Shown: in pieces, positions 1 through 8,354 of the stretch
How positions within the stretch are numbered: the stretch's first letter is position 1
How the letters are laid out: each line of letters begins with the position of its first letter
Assembly (NCBI RefSeq): GCF_013868415.1
Contig: NZ_JACEMT010000037.1
Coordinates: 1 to 35,983 of the forward strand
Reading direction: 5' to 3'
Length of the DNA: 35,983 bases
DNA from: Marinobacterium marinum
Lineage (GTDB): Bacteria; Pseudomonadota; Gammaproteobacteria; Pseudomonadales; Balneatricaceae
The notes under the pieces: generated by a model
Databases searched by the model: none
What the model was told of the DNA's origin: nothing
The model's input: only the letters and a program-made list of their open reading frames with translations
Program-made: the position numbers and the translations under genes

Positions 1-821
1 GTGATCGGCGCGTGGTCCGGGTAGAAGTAGTCTCCGCCGCAGAACACCTCGTTGCGGTTGCCGGACGGATCAAAGAAGTAGATCGTCTGGCCATGGGTAA
101 TGCCGTGGCGGGTCGGCCCGATATCGATGGAGGTATCGGTCATGGAGATCAAGTCACCGGCACGCAGCACATCTTCCCAGGTTTCAAGGAAGAACGAGGC
201 ATGGTGAAACTTGCCCGGCTCAGGGTGATCGATAAAGGCGATGTCATGCGCCTTCATGCTGGTAGTCAGGAACTGTGCCACTCGCTTGCCGTCCGGCGTC
301 ATGATCTGTTCGCACAGGTCAAAGCCCAGCACCTCACGGAACAGGTCCAGGGTCTGGTCCAGCTCCGGGCCGTACAGCAGGCAGTGGTCAAACCGCTGCG
401 CCTTCATGCCCTTGAGATCACGGGGCCAGGCTTCCGGGTTGTGATTGCCGACGCCGTAACGACCGGTCTGTTCCTTGTTGGCAAAGAGTTCAAAGTAATG
501 CCCGGTCGGTGCCTGAAAGCGGATTCGGCGACCACAGCCCTTGAGTTCCTCGGCCGGGATCTCTTCAACGCCACAGCCGAACGCCAGCAACTCCCGGTTC
601 AGGCGATCAACCACCTCCTCGTTCAGGCACTTGAAGCTCATGAAATCCATGCCGGCTTCATCGGCTTCTCGCAGCACCACCGAGAACTTGTCCACTTCGG
701 TCCAGCCCTTCAGGTAGACACGGCCCTGCTCGTCGCGATCCGTTTCGATCAGCCCCATCAGCTCGACATAATGGTTAACCGCTTCTTCCAGATCCAGCAC
801 ACGAATTTGTACATGTCCGGG
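1..821. repeat. Left copy of 821-bp terminal direct repeat
   Basis: Bases 1-821 match 35163-35983 in the same orientation with a constant offset of 35,162. I compared blocks along the length and saw no mismatch. The repeat lies wholly inside xylE and both copies are cut by a window edge, as expected for end redundancy of a circular or tandem unit. No inverted ends or transposase genes accompany it. Confidence 0.95.
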
Positions 822-842
822 ACGCATTACACCTTTTTTCAT
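1..842 (-). CDS. xylE: Catechol 2,3-dioxygenase (partial, 3' end cut by left edge)
   Basis: Extradiol dioxygenase of the XylE/DmpB type, which opens catechol to 2-hydroxymuconic semialdehyde using Fe(II) in the cytoplasm. The start is ATG at 842-840, giving [12 protein letters not shown], behind a GAGG ribosome site. About 280 codons are present and the last 27 codons plus stop are missing. The protein closely follows P. putida XylE as I remember it, including the [20 protein letters not shown] region. The iron-ligand contexts RFDH, FHHASF and NRNEVF are all intact. It lies 52 bp after dctM as the last gene of the iac/TRAP operon in view. Family knowledge: XylE is 307 residues, and joining this copy to the right-edge copy gives exactly 307. 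Bases 1-821 match 35163-35983. Confidence 0.95.
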   Translation of the reverse strand, partial: MKKGVMRPGHVQIRVLDLEEAVNHYVELMGLIETDRDEQGRVYLKGWTEVDKFSVVLREADEAGMDFMSFKCLNEEVVDRLNRELLAFGCGVEEIPAEELKGCGRRIRFQAPTGHYFELFANKEQTGRYGVGNHNPEAWPRDLKGMKAQRFDHCLLYGPELDQTLDLFREVLGFDLCEQIMTPDGKRVAQFLTTSMKAHDIAFIDHPEPGKFHHASFFLETWEDVLRAGDLISMTDTSIDIGPTRHGITHGQTIYFFDPSGNRNEVFCGGDYFYPDHAPI

Positions 843-894
843 CGGGTTACCTCATCGTTTTCTTATAGATTGTTTTCACGATATCGTTGCTGCC

Positions 895-2211
895 CTAGCC
901 CACGGCATTGGGCAGCATCAGAGACAGGGACGGAATCGTAATAATCAGCACCAAGCGCACGATATCCGCCAGCCAGAACGGCGTGACGCCACGAAAAATG
1001 GTGGACAGTTTCACGTCAGGCACAACCCCTCTCAACACAAACACGTTCATGCCCACCGGTGGCGTAATCAGGCTGATCTCGGTCACGACCACCACCAGAA
1101 TGCCGAACCAGATCAGGTCGAACCCCATCGCTTCGACCATCGGGTAAAACACCGGCACCGTCAGCAGTATCATGGACATGCTCTCAAGCACACAGCCCAA
1201 CAGCAGGTAAACGCCCACCAGAATCAGGATCACCGTAAAGGGACTGAAGCCGGATTCCAGAACCCAGTCTTTCAGCATCATGGGCATGCCGGTGAGGTTG
1301 ATGAAGTTGGAAAAAATCACCGCACCAATAACCAGGAAAAACAGCATGGCCGTTGTACGTGCAGCGCCCGTCAGCGAGCGCTGAAACATGGTGAAATTCA
1401 ATTTCCCGCTGAACAATGCGATCAGGAAGGCCCCCGAAGCCCCGATACCGGCGGCTTCCGTCGGCGTGAAAATCCCGGCATAAATCCCGCCCATAACGAT
1501 GATGAAGATCAGGTTGATCCCCCAGATACCCCGCATGGACAACAGGCGTTCCTTCCAGCTGGAGCGCTTGCCCGCCGGTCCGATTTCCGGTTTCAGGCGT
1601 ACGGCAAACACCACGGCCAACATGTATAGAATGACCCCGATCAGCCCCGGTAATAAACCGGCGATGAACAGCTTGCCAATATCGCTTTCCGTCATCAGGC
1701 CATAGATCACCAGAATCACGCTGGGAGGAATCAGAATCCCCAGCGTTCCTCCGGCCGCAATCGCGCCAGTCGCCAGGCTATCGGAGTATTTGTACTCCCG
1801 CATGGAGGGCATGGCGACACGAGACATGGTGGCTGCAGTTGCCATCGAGCTGCCGCACACGGCCGAAAAAGCACCGCAGGACACGACCGTCGCCAGCGCC
1901 AGGCCACCCTTGAAGTGGCCCAGAAATGCATTGGCTGCCCGGTACAGCTCCTTGGACATGCCTGATTCCGTAATCAGATTACCCATCAACAAAAACAGGG
2001 GCACGACCGATAGTCCATACGCCAGCCCCGTATCGAAGGCAGTTGACGCTATCATGTTCAAGGCCGTATCCCAGCCACGCGGGTTGCCGTAGGTCACCTG
2101 CTGCACCAGAGCAAAGCCGACCACACCCACAATACCCATCGCGACTCCCAGGGGCACACGAGCCAGAATCAGCATCATCAATGCTGCAAAACCAATCAGA
2201 CTTGCTTCCAT
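895..2211 (-). CDS. dctM: TRAP transporter large permease subunit (DctM type)
   Basis: Large integral membrane subunit of a tripartite ATP-independent periplasmic transporter, which uses ion gradients to import organic acids. It has 438 residues with many hydrophobic segments and conserved DctM features: the GGTLGILIPPS motif, the FTPTEAAG motif near the middle and a late LITPPVGMN motif. I chose the ATG at 2211, which overlaps the dctQ stop as TAATG. A longer upstream reading (to 2391) runs back through dctQ and is unlikely. It sits between iacF and xylE on the same strand, so indole-3-acetate or a related aromatic acid is the inferred substrate. The family as a whole carries many carboxylates, so the substrate is not shown by sequence. 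Confidence 0.93.
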   Translation of the reverse strand: MEASLIGFAALMMLILARVPLGVAMGIVGVVGFALVQQVTYGNPRGWDTALNMIASTAFDTGLAYGLSVVPLFLLMGNLITESGMSKELYRAANAFLGHFKGGLALATVVSCGAFSAVCGSSMATAATMSRVAMPSMREYKYSDSLATGAIAAGGTLGILIPPSVILVIYGLMTESDIGKLFIAGLLPGLIGVILYMLAVVFAVRLKPEIGPAGKRSSWKERLLSMRGIWGINLIFIIVMGGIYAGIFTPTEAAGIGASGAFLIALFSGKLNFTMFQRSLTGAARTTAMLFFLVIGAVIFSNFINLTGMPMMLKDWVLESGFSPFTVILILVGVYLLLGCVLESMSMILLTVPVFYPMVEAMGFDLIWFGILVVVVTEISLITPPVGMNVFVLRGVVPDVKLSTIFRGVTPFWLADIVRLVLIITIPSLSLMLPNAVG

Positions 2212-2732
2212 TAAGGCTCTCCTGTCGATGTTTTGCCCGGGCGGTTGGAGAACAGTTTGGCCATCAGTGCCAGGGTGGCCACCGATGTCGTCACCGCCAT
2301 CAGAAATGCCAGCCAGGCATAGGGGATCTGCAATACCGCCGTTGTATCTTCGTAACGCAGCACCTTGAAGGCGAGCCTCCACAGCACCCAAGAGAAGATG
2401 CCAAACGCCAGCACATTGATCAGCCCAACCAACCAGTACTGGATCAGACGCACCCGGTCACTGAGCGCCGCGTCGAGGATGTCCACGGCTATGTGGCCAC
2501 CCTCCGCCGTGATCAACGGCAACCCCAGAAAGATGACCGCTGCCAACATCAACTCCGTCACCTCAAAGGCACCTGTCACGGGAGTTGAAAACAGGTAGCG
2601 CCCCAGTACGTCAACCAGGGTCAGCGCCATCATCAAAAACATGACCAGGGCTGCCGTTCCACTCAGCAGGGTTTTGACCGCTCCCTCTCCACGTGACAAC
2701 CAGCCACGACTCTGTGTACGAGTTGAGCTCAT
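2211..2732 (-). CDS. dctQ: TRAP transporter small permease subunit (DctQ type)
   Basis: Small four-helix membrane subunit of the TRAP transporter, 173 residues. It shows the DctQ pattern of hydrophobic helices at about residues 22-45, 60-80, 100-120 and 140-160, with VDVLGRYLF after the first helix, typical of the family. The ATG at 2732 has a GAGGTG ribosome site. Its stop overlaps the dctM start by one base, so the two are probably translationally coupled, and dctP ends 8 bp upstream. It pairs with DctM; in family knowledge Q and M form the membrane complex that receives ligand from the P protein. Confidence 0.92.
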   Translation of the reverse strand: MSSTRTQSRGWLSRGEGAVKTLLSGTAALVMFLMMALTLVDVLGRYLFSTPVTGAFEVTELMLAAVIFLGLPLITAEGGHIAVDILDAALSDRVRLIQYWLVGLINVLAFGIFSWVLWRLAFKVLRYEDTTAVLQIPYAWLAFLMAVTTSVATLALMAKLFSNRPGKTSTGEP

Positions 2733-2740
2733 CTTTCACC

Positions 2741-3775
2741 TCAGCGCGTCTGTGTCAGACTCTGGTCCAGCTGATGGCTCTGTGCACGGAACGCCTCCAG
2801 TGCGGCGCGACCATCAACCCCCTGCTCATCCGCTACCTTCAGCCACGCCTCTTCCATCGGTGCACTGGCCTGACGAATTTCAGTCAGGAAGGCATCCGGA
2901 GCCGTCACCACTTCATTACCGTTTGCACGAATCGCTTCAAGTCCCTTGGCATCCTGGGTATCCCACATGCGTCCTGCCAGTCGTGCAAAAGCCTCGCCCG
3001 ATACCGATTCGATCGCTTTTCGATCTTCTTCCGGCAGGTCTGCAAAGCGATCACGGTTCATAACCAGATAAAAACTGAAGTTGTGGGTTCCGCCAGGGAC
3101 CAGCGTGGTGTGCGTCAGCTTGTCTTCGATATTGAAGGCTACGACGGATTCATGCGGAAACAGCGTGCCGTCGGCTACGCCACTGGAAACCAGCTCGTAA
3201 CTGCTGGAAGAGGGTTTCTGGATAGAAACCGACCCCAGTGCAGAGGCCAGGTCACTGGCAACACCGCCACCGACGCGCAATTTCAGCCCCTTCATATCTT
3301 CGGCAGACTGAACCGTTCGCTTGCTGTTATGAATATGACCCGGACCGTGTGTGAACAGACCCAGCAGTTTGACATCCTTATGTTCACCGGCCGGCTTCAG
3401 ATATTCGTTGTACACGTTCCAGTAGGCGACCGAAGTTGCTTCCGCACTATTGCCCCCAAACGGGAACTCGACCATTTTGTACAACTTGAAACGTCCCGGC
3501 GTATAACCGTGTCCGCCGTACGTAATATCGGCCTGTCCCTCACGGGCGATATCGTAATGCACCTTCGGATGGCCCAGGGACGATGGCAGGATAATGACCT
3601 TGACACGGCCGTCCGTGGCTTCTGCAACGCTGGCCGCCCAGGGTTTCATTACGTCTTGTACCAGTGGATGTCCGGACGGCAGCCAGGATGACATGGTCAG
3701 GCGGGTTTCGGCCTGCGCAGTGGAGGCCAGTAGTGCAACTGTTGCAGTCGCTGCAACGCGGAGAATCGTTTTCAT
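2741..3775 (-). CDS. dctP: TRAP transporter periplasmic solute-binding protein (DctP type)
   Basis: Extracytoplasmic ligand-binding protein of the TRAP system, 344 residues. It begins with a classic signal peptide ending AQA at about residue 22. The core contains the DctP signature KGLKLRVGG, whose arginine in known family members binds the substrate carboxylate. The ATG at 3775 follows GGGAGA. Of the three TRAP genes it is closest to iacF, separated by 87 bases that hold two small hairpins. Because the genes lie inside the iac operon, indole-3-acetate is the best guess for the ligand. Other aromatic or organic acids remain possible, since ligand cannot be read from the sequence. Confidence 0.93.
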   Translation of the reverse strand: MKTILRVAATATVALLASTAQAETRLTMSSWLPSGHPLVQDVMKPWAASVAEATDGRVKVIILPSSLGHPKVHYDIAREGQADITYGGHGYTPGRFKLYKMVEFPFGGNSAEATSVAYWNVYNEYLKPAGEHKDVKLLGLFTHGPGHIHNSKRTVQSAEDMKGLKLRVGGGVASDLASALGSVSIQKPSSSSYELVSSGVADGTLFPHESVVAFNIEDKLTHTTLVPGGTHNFSFYLVMNRDRFADLPEEDRKAIESVSGEAFARLAGRMWDTQDAKGLEAIRANGNEVVTAPDAFLTEIRQASAPMEEAWLKVADEQGVDGRAALEAFRAQSHQLDQSLTQTR

Positions 3776-3804
3776 TTTTATAGTCTCCCGATTGGGTTTT
3801 TATT

Positions 3805-3846
3805 CCGGTTCAAAACCGGTTATACGCCCTGAGCACAACCCTCAGG
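3805..3846 (-). other. Two intercistronic inverted repeats between iacF and dctP
   Basis: CCGGTT/AACCGG (3805-3819, 3-base loop) and CCTGAG/CTCAGG (3828-3846, 7-base loop) lie in the 87-base gap between iacF and dctP. Neither is followed on the minus strand by a run of T, so full termination is not supported. They could protect or process the mRNA and so set the ratio of enzyme to transporter transcripts. Confidence 0.35.
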
Positions 3847-3862
3847 ACGCCAGGTCTGCAAA

Positions 3863-4825
3863 TCAGATATCCAGAACCAGACGACTGCTCTTGGCGCGCG
3901 AGCAACAGAGCGCAATCTGGTCGTTATCCTCTTTCTCCTCCTCGGTCAGGAAGTGATCGCGATGATCCGGCGTGCCTTCGCTGACATCACAGATACAGGT
4001 GCCGCACACGCCCTCTTCGCAGGACATCTGTACTCGTACGCCAGCCGCCTTCAAGGCACTGGCAATGCTTTCCTCGGGACCCACCTGTACGGTGACATCA
4101 CTGGCCTCGGCATAGACTTCAAACGCCTCACCACTGATATCAACATCCGCGTTGAAGTACTCGAAATGAACCTGCTGATCCGGCAGTCCCGCCGCCTTGC
4201 CCTGCTCAATGACCCAATCCATGAATCCGCCCGGACCACACACGTACAGGTGAGTGCCCGGCCGTGCCGCTGCCAAGGACTTCGGGTCGATTCGTCCGCC
4301 CGCCTCCACATCATCAAAATGCAGGACCAGACGGTCGCCGAACGCCTGCCGCAACTCATCCAGAAAAGCCGCTCGGCTTTCACTGCGACAGCAATAATGC
4401 AGCTCGAAGGAGTTGTTCGCCGCCTGCAGGGCGTAGGCCATCGCGATCATCGGCGTAATACCGATCCCGCCGCCAATCAGCACACTGTGCTCAGCCTCCA
4501 TCGCCAGCGGGAAATGGTTGCGTGGCGCACTGATCTGCACCTCAGCGCCTGCTTTCAAATCGGCATGAATGCTGCGGGAACCACCTCGCGAATTCGGGTC
4601 ATTGAGAATGCCCAAACGATAGGTCGTGGCGCCGGGAGCGTTACTCAATGAATACTGGCGGATCAGGTCCGGTCCCAGCACTACATCAATGTGCGCGCCC
4701 GCTTCAAATGCGGGCAAGGAGCTGCCGTCAGCCGCTGCCAGTTCGAACACTGCGATATCGTCGGTGTGATCATCGCGCCGCTGTACTCTGGCGTTAATGA
4801 GCGTATTTTCGATACTAATCGTCAT
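3863..4825 (-). CDS. iacF: Rieske oxygenase reductase component (IacF-like)
   Basis: Flavin/iron-sulfur reductase that passes electrons from NAD(P)H to the IacCD oxygenase. The phthalate dioxygenase reductase/VanB architecture is visible: flavin motif RQYSLSN at 56-62, nucleotide-domain motif GGGIGITPM at 118-126, and a C-terminal plant-type 2Fe-2S domain with cysteines 269, 274, 277 and about 307. It has 320 residues from the ATG at 4825, which has GAGG upstream and starts 10 bp after the iacE stop. A longer reading to 4885 lies inside iacE and was rejected. The position, iacC-D-E-F in order, supports the name. A generic reductase of another Rieske system is the alternative. Confidence 0.88.
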   Translation of the reverse strand: MTISIENTLINARVQRRDDHTDDIAVFELAAADGSSLPAFEAGAHIDVVLGPDLIRQYSLSNAPGATTYRLGILNDPNSRGGSRSIHADLKAGAEVQISAPRNHFPLAMEAEHSVLIGGGIGITPMIAMAYALQAANNSFELHYCCRSESRAAFLDELRQAFGDRLVLHFDDVEAGGRIDPKSLAAARPGTHLYVCGPGGFMDWVIEQGKAAGLPDQQVHFEYFNADVDISGEAFEVYAEASDVTVQVGPEESIASALKAAGVRVQMSCEEGVCGTCICDVSEGTPDHRDHFLTEEEKEDNDQIALCCSRAKSSRLVLDI

Positions 4826-4835
4826 AATGGTTGCC

Positions 4836-5591
4836 TCAGCGCATGAACAAGCCGCCATTGATATCCCAGGTGGTACCCGTCGCAAAAGCGGCTTCCGGAC
4901 GAGCCAGCTGCACGACCATGTCTCCTACAAAATCGGCTTCGCCCAACTGTCCGACCGGAATGGCTCCCAGCAGCCCCGTCAACCGTTCTTCGGGTACCAG
5001 CGCCTTCACCATGGGCGAGTCGATCGGGCCTGGCGCAATCGCATTCACGGTCACGCCTCGTCCGGCCAGCTCCTTGGCAAACACCTTGGTCAGGGTCACA
5101 ATGCCGCCCTTGGACGCGGCATAGTGCGCACCAGTTGATGTGCCACCGTTCTGCCCCGCCAGCGAAGCCATGTTGATGATGCGGCCATAGCCCTGCTCGG
5201 CCATGTATTGCCCCACCACCTGACAGCCAGAGAAGGTGCCTCCCAGATTGATATTCACGACCTCGGCAAACTCCTGTGCACTGATATCCATGACCGGCGT
5301 CGCGCGGGTCACCGCCGCATTGTTCACCAGTACATGCAAGGCCCCCCAGTGCTCCAGCGTAGCGCGCAAAGCCGCGTCAAAGTCCTCACGACAGGCCACA
5401 TTCAAGCCCAGAGGCAGAACCTGTGTGCTTTCGGGGTCCAGTGCAGCCGCAGCCTGTTCGGCCGCCTCTCGGTTCACGTCGGTCAGCACCACCCGGTAAC
5501 CGGCCAGCAGCAAACGAGCGGCGATACTGTAACCCAGCCCCTGGGCGGCACCGGTTATCAATGCGATCTGAGGTGTTGTCAGGTTAGCCAT
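4836..5591 (-). CDS. iacE: Short-chain dehydrogenase/reductase (IacE-like)
   Basis: Classical NAD(P)-dependent short-chain dehydrogenase, 251 residues. It has the nucleotide motif TGAAQGLG at 13-20, NNA at 90-92, catalytic S143, Y157 and K161 (YxxxK spacing), and PG plus NGG-type C-terminal features. The ATG at 5591 follows a perfect AGGAGG. It lies between the oxygenase beta subunit and the reductase with gaps of about 10 bases. In iac clusters an SDR called IacE acts after the first monooxygenase step on oxidised indole-acetate intermediates. That exact role is assigned by position, because SDR sequence alone does not fix the substrate. Confidence 0.82.
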   Translation of the reverse strand: MANLTTPQIALITGAAQGLGYSIAARLLLAGYRVVLTDVNREAAEQAAAALDPESTQVLPLGLNVACREDFDAALRATLEHWGALHVLVNNAAVTRATPVMDISAQEFAEVVNINLGGTFSGCQVVGQYMAEQGYGRIINMASLAGQNGGTSTGAHYAASKGGIVTLTKVFAKELAGRGVTVNAIAPGPIDSPMVKALVPEERLTGLLGAIPVGQLGEADFVGDMVVQLARPEAAFATGTTWDINGGLFMR

Positions 5592-5602
5592 GCCACACCT
5601 CC

Positions 5603-6088
5603 TCAGAAAATGAAGCTGACAGTGCGCAAGAAGCTGTCGGCATGCATCAAACGCACGACCTTCCCGGCCAGACGGTAACCGTCACCTGTCGGCTGCAAGC
5701 GGTATTCCACATCGGCCGGGTAGGTCACCAGTTTGCCGTGGCGCATTTCATTCAGTGTCATGGCACAGCGTGCAATTACCAGGTCGTCACCCGCTTCCAA
5801 CACCCGCACCCGAGAGACCATCCGGATCGTATTGCCGGTCGAGTTGGCCGACACGGACTCGCCATTTTCCAGACGTGCCACGCGCATGCTGCGCATGTCG
5901 GCATCATCCAGGGCAAGATTCAGGGTGTCTTCGTAGTTACCATCCGCATTGAATTCGGCCGGCACGATGTACAGTCCGTCCTCATTCCACAACTGCAGCC
6001 AGTCCTGATAACCCTTGTGATCCAGCAGATCGGACTCATGCCAGATGAAAGCCGTCACATCATTAAGTATCTGCGTCTGAGTGCTCAT
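5603..6088 (-). CDS. iacD: Rieske non-heme iron oxygenase beta subunit (IacD-like)
   Basis: Small structural subunit of an aromatic-ring-hydroxylating oxygenase (SnoaL/NTF2-like fold), 161 residues. It includes the typical beta-subunit stretch WLQLWNEDGLYIVPA early on and a C-terminal RTVSFIF strand. The ATG at 6088 was chosen; it starts 2 bases after the iacC stop, with GGAGG inside the end of iacC. A longer reading to 6163 overlaps iacC and is unlikely. The beta subunit assembles with IacC as an alpha3beta3 oxygenase in this family. The tight spacing implies translational coupling of the two subunits. Confidence 0.88.
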   Translation of the reverse strand: MSTQTQILNDVTAFIWHESDLLDHKGYQDWLQLWNEDGLYIVPAEFNADGNYEDTLNLALDDADMRSMRVARLENGESVSANSTGNTIRMVSRVRVLEAGDDLVIARCAMTLNEMRHGKLVTYPADVEYRLQPTGDGYRLAGKVVRLMHADSFLRTVSFIF

Positions 6089-6090
6089 GA

Positions 6091-7380
6091 TTACTTGTCC
6101 TCCCCTGCTGCCATCACTTTCTTGTACTGACGATAGGCACCGCGCATGCCGGTTTCGGAGCACACGGCTCCAGCCACATTGCCATCCGGGGATTGATGCA
6201 GGTTGTTCATGCCGCGATTGACCAGAATCCAGCCATCCTGTCCCGCCTGCGATCCTTTGTGTACACGCTCCCAGGCCTCACCGTCATCGGGGGTGCCGAA
6301 TCCCATCGGTCCCTGGAAGTGCTCGTGCAACCGCATGCGTTTGCGGTTAAAGGGCGCCGGCGCACCTGCACCACCCAATGCCACATGCTGGATTTCAGTC
6401 TCGCCGACACTGACCGGACGCAAAACACGCAGAAAGGCCATGGAACAGGACACGTTCGGGAACAGATTGAGGTTGAAGCCCGTGCCGTGCGCCGCACGCA
6501 CCAGCTTTTGCACTTCCTCTTCGGAGCGACCTTCGGCCCGCAGCTCATCTGCCAGCTTCTGGAAACGTGGCGGAATCGGCTGATCCAGGTTGTCTTCCAG
6601 ATCCACCAATTCGGGGATCATCACCATGACACTATGGCCGTTCCCCAGGTCCTCAACAAAACCATCGCCATGCAGGAAATCGAAAATATCCGCCGTCGCA
6701 TCATCCAGTGAGGTGATAAACGACTTATGAATAATCGGGAAATGGTAGGCATCCGTGGTGTTTTCCAGCTGGATCTTCCAGTTGCCCGGGAAGTTGAAAC
6801 GATGTTCACCCAACACCTTGACCGGATAACCGCCCCCCTGCTTCATGAACAAGTCGATCCATTTCCGGGCTCCGCCCAAAAAGTCGTACAACGACTCCAA
6901 GTCTTCACGGTAGGTCGCAAAAACCAGGCCCTGATAGGTCTCAACCCGCAGGCGTTCCAGAGGCAGTTCATTCTTGTCCAGAACACCTTCATATTCTTCC
7001 GGTTTTGGCAGTGCACGCAGCGCACCATCCAAGCCGTAGCCCCAGCCATGATAGGGGCAGGTAAAACTTTTGGTCTTGCCCTTGCGTCCCTCGCACACCG
7101 TCGCACCACGATGGCGGCAGCGATTCTGCAGCACATGCAGGTTCATCTTGCGATCACGGCTCAGGATAACCGGCTGACGCCCGACCCACGCGGTCTTGTA
7201 ACACCCGGCATCAGGCACTTCACTTTCATGACCGACATATACCCAGGTGTTGTTGAATACCTTGTCCAGCTCTTCTTCAAAAATGGCCGGGTCTGAATAG
7301 AGGGCCTTATGCACTCGGCCCTCTTCAACCATTTCAGCCGCTTTCAAGCTGATGTTCTGCATCTCGATCAGTTCACTCAT
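6091..7380 (-). CDS. iacC: Rieske non-heme iron oxygenase alpha subunit (IacC-like)
   Basis: Catalytic subunit of a ring-hydroxylating dioxygenase, 429 residues. The Rieske 2Fe-2S ligands are C88, H90, C108 and H111 (CRH and CPYHGW motifs). The mononuclear iron site shows D210 followed by H213 and H218 in NTTDAYHFPIIH. Length and motifs fit the benzoate/anthranilate-type large subunits. With a flavin monooxygenase of IacA type, IacB, IacI, an SDR, a reductase and a MarR regulator next to it, the best match is IacC, which acts on an oxidised oxindole-acetate intermediate on the way to catechol. A salicylate- or anthranilate-type oxygenase is the alternative if only this gene is considered. The ribosome site before the ATG at 7380 is weak. 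Confidence 0.87.
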   Translation of the reverse strand: MSELIEMQNISLKAAEMVEEGRVHKALYSDPAIFEEELDKVFNNTWVYVGHESEVPDAGCYKTAWVGRQPVILSRDRKMNLHVLQNRCRHRGATVCEGRKGKTKSFTCPYHGWGYGLDGALRALPKPEEYEGVLDKNELPLERLRVETYQGLVFATYREDLESLYDFLGGARKWIDLFMKQGGGYPVKVLGEHRFNFPGNWKIQLENTTDAYHFPIIHKSFITSLDDATADIFDFLHGDGFVEDLGNGHSVMVMIPELVDLEDNLDQPIPPRFQKLADELRAEGRSEEEVQKLVRAAHGTGFNLNLFPNVSCSMAFLRVLRPVSVGETEIQHVALGGAGAPAPFNRKRMRLHEHFQGPMGFGTPDDGEAWERVHKGSQAGQDGWILVNRGMNNLHQSPDGNVAGAVCSETGMRGAYRQYKKVMAAGEDK

Positions 7381-7434
7381 GGTCTTGCTCTCTTTATTCT
7401 TGATCGGCCGGCATGATGATTGCCGCCGCGACGC

Positions 7435-7956
7435 TTATTCTTCTTCAGGTACCGGCAACGGCTGCGGGTTATCCCAGGGCGTGTGCACCGGTCGATTAAA
7501 GCGACTCGTGGTACAGAAATGTGCAATCTTCCACTTCCCGCCTTCCCGGCGGAAACGCACATCCAGCAACGCACTGCTCAACTGGGAGCGCCCGTCTGCA
7601 AAAGTGGCGGTCTGCAACAGCACCCAAGTGCCTGCGGCATCATTTTCACTCTCGACGTCTACCTTCTCGGAGGTCAGAAAATGCACATTGAGGGCAAAGT
7701 GAGCCGGTGGTCGGGTGTACTGCTCAAACATGGCACGCACCGCTTCCCGCCCTTCGCGACGACCAAAGGTGGCAGCATAGCGCTGGCCCCTTCCTTCCCA
7801 GATGGCGTCCGCCGTAAACAGCGCGACCAACGGTTCCAGGTCAAACCCTTCATCCAGGTAGTCACACAGCTGCATGTATTCATGCAGGCAGGCGCTCACC
7901 TCTCGTGCCGCTTCAAGCGCATTCACGCGACGACGCAACTGCTCCAGCTCACTCAT
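7435..7956 (-). CDS. iacI: SnoaL/NTF2-like protein (IacI-like)
   Basis: A 173-residue protein with the SnoaL/NTF2-like pattern: a first helix pair with YMQLCDYLDEGF, then LVALFTADAIWEGRG. It resembles oxygenase beta subunits in fold but stands apart from iacC/iacD. Described iac clusters contain a small NTF2-like gene, iacI, of uncertain catalytic role in early IAA turnover. The ATG at 7956 has GAGG upstream and starts 10 bp after the iacB stop. No metal or classic catalytic motif is visible. The name rests on fold and position, and it could simply be an accessory isomerase or dehydratase. Confidence 0.75.
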   Translation of the reverse strand: MSELEQLRRRVNALEAAREVSACLHEYMQLCDYLDEGFDLEPLVALFTADAIWEGRGQRYAATFGRREGREAVRAMFEQYTRPPAHFALNVHFLTSEKVDVESENDAAGTWVLLQTATFADGRSQLSSALLDVRFRREGGKWKIAHFCTTSRFNRPVHTPWDNPQPLPVPEEE

Positions 7957-7966
7957 ATCGGCCGCC

Positions 7967-8329
7967 TCAGCTCCGCTGTACGATCAGTTCACGACCGATA
8001 CGCGCTTCAACCTTGGCATAACGCCAGAGCTTGTAAGGCCCCTGACCGACTTCCGTGCTGCGGAACAGGTTGCAACAGGCCACCACGCGATCGTAATCGG
8101 CCACATCGGCCAGCAGGTAGGTCGTCCAGGGATATCCGGCTGAAGGACCGACCATGCTCTGGTCATCGTCCATGTTGCCAATCACTTCAACGCCGTCCAT
8201 GTCGTGGATTGCGTTCCACATTTCTCCGAATGCCGCCCAGACTTCGAGCTGCTCATCGCGCGGCGCATCCATAAAGTTCTGGTTGATGCCCATACAGAAG
8301 AGAACGCGCAAAGGTTTGTTGTCACTCAT
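7967..8329 (-). CDS. iacB: Conserved small protein of iac cluster (IacB-like)
   Basis: A 120-residue soluble protein with a dimeric alpha/beta-barrel look: beta strands at LRVLFCMGIN, GVEVIGNMD and YLLADV, alternating with helices. It has no signal peptide or membrane segment. Known iac operons carry a small gene, iacB, directly after iacA, whose product is of uncertain role but is linked to IAA conversion. Here it starts with ATG at 8329 behind AGGAGA, 25 bases from iacA. I recognise it by size and position rather than by a motif. Confidence 0.72.
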   Translation of the reverse strand: MSDNKPLRVLFCMGINQNFMDAPRDEQLEVWAAFGEMWNAIHDMDGVEVIGNMDDDQSMVGPSAGYPWTTYLLADVADYDRVVACCNLFRSTEVGQGPYKLWRYAKVEARIGRELIVQRS

Positions 8330-8354
8330 GGTGTATCTCCTTGTTATTGTTCAG

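Noticed and set aside
12-941. Long open frame on the plus strand opposite xylE
   Set aside because: It is antisense to a clear XylE gene, has no family resemblance and recurs in part at the right edge only because the DNA repeats.
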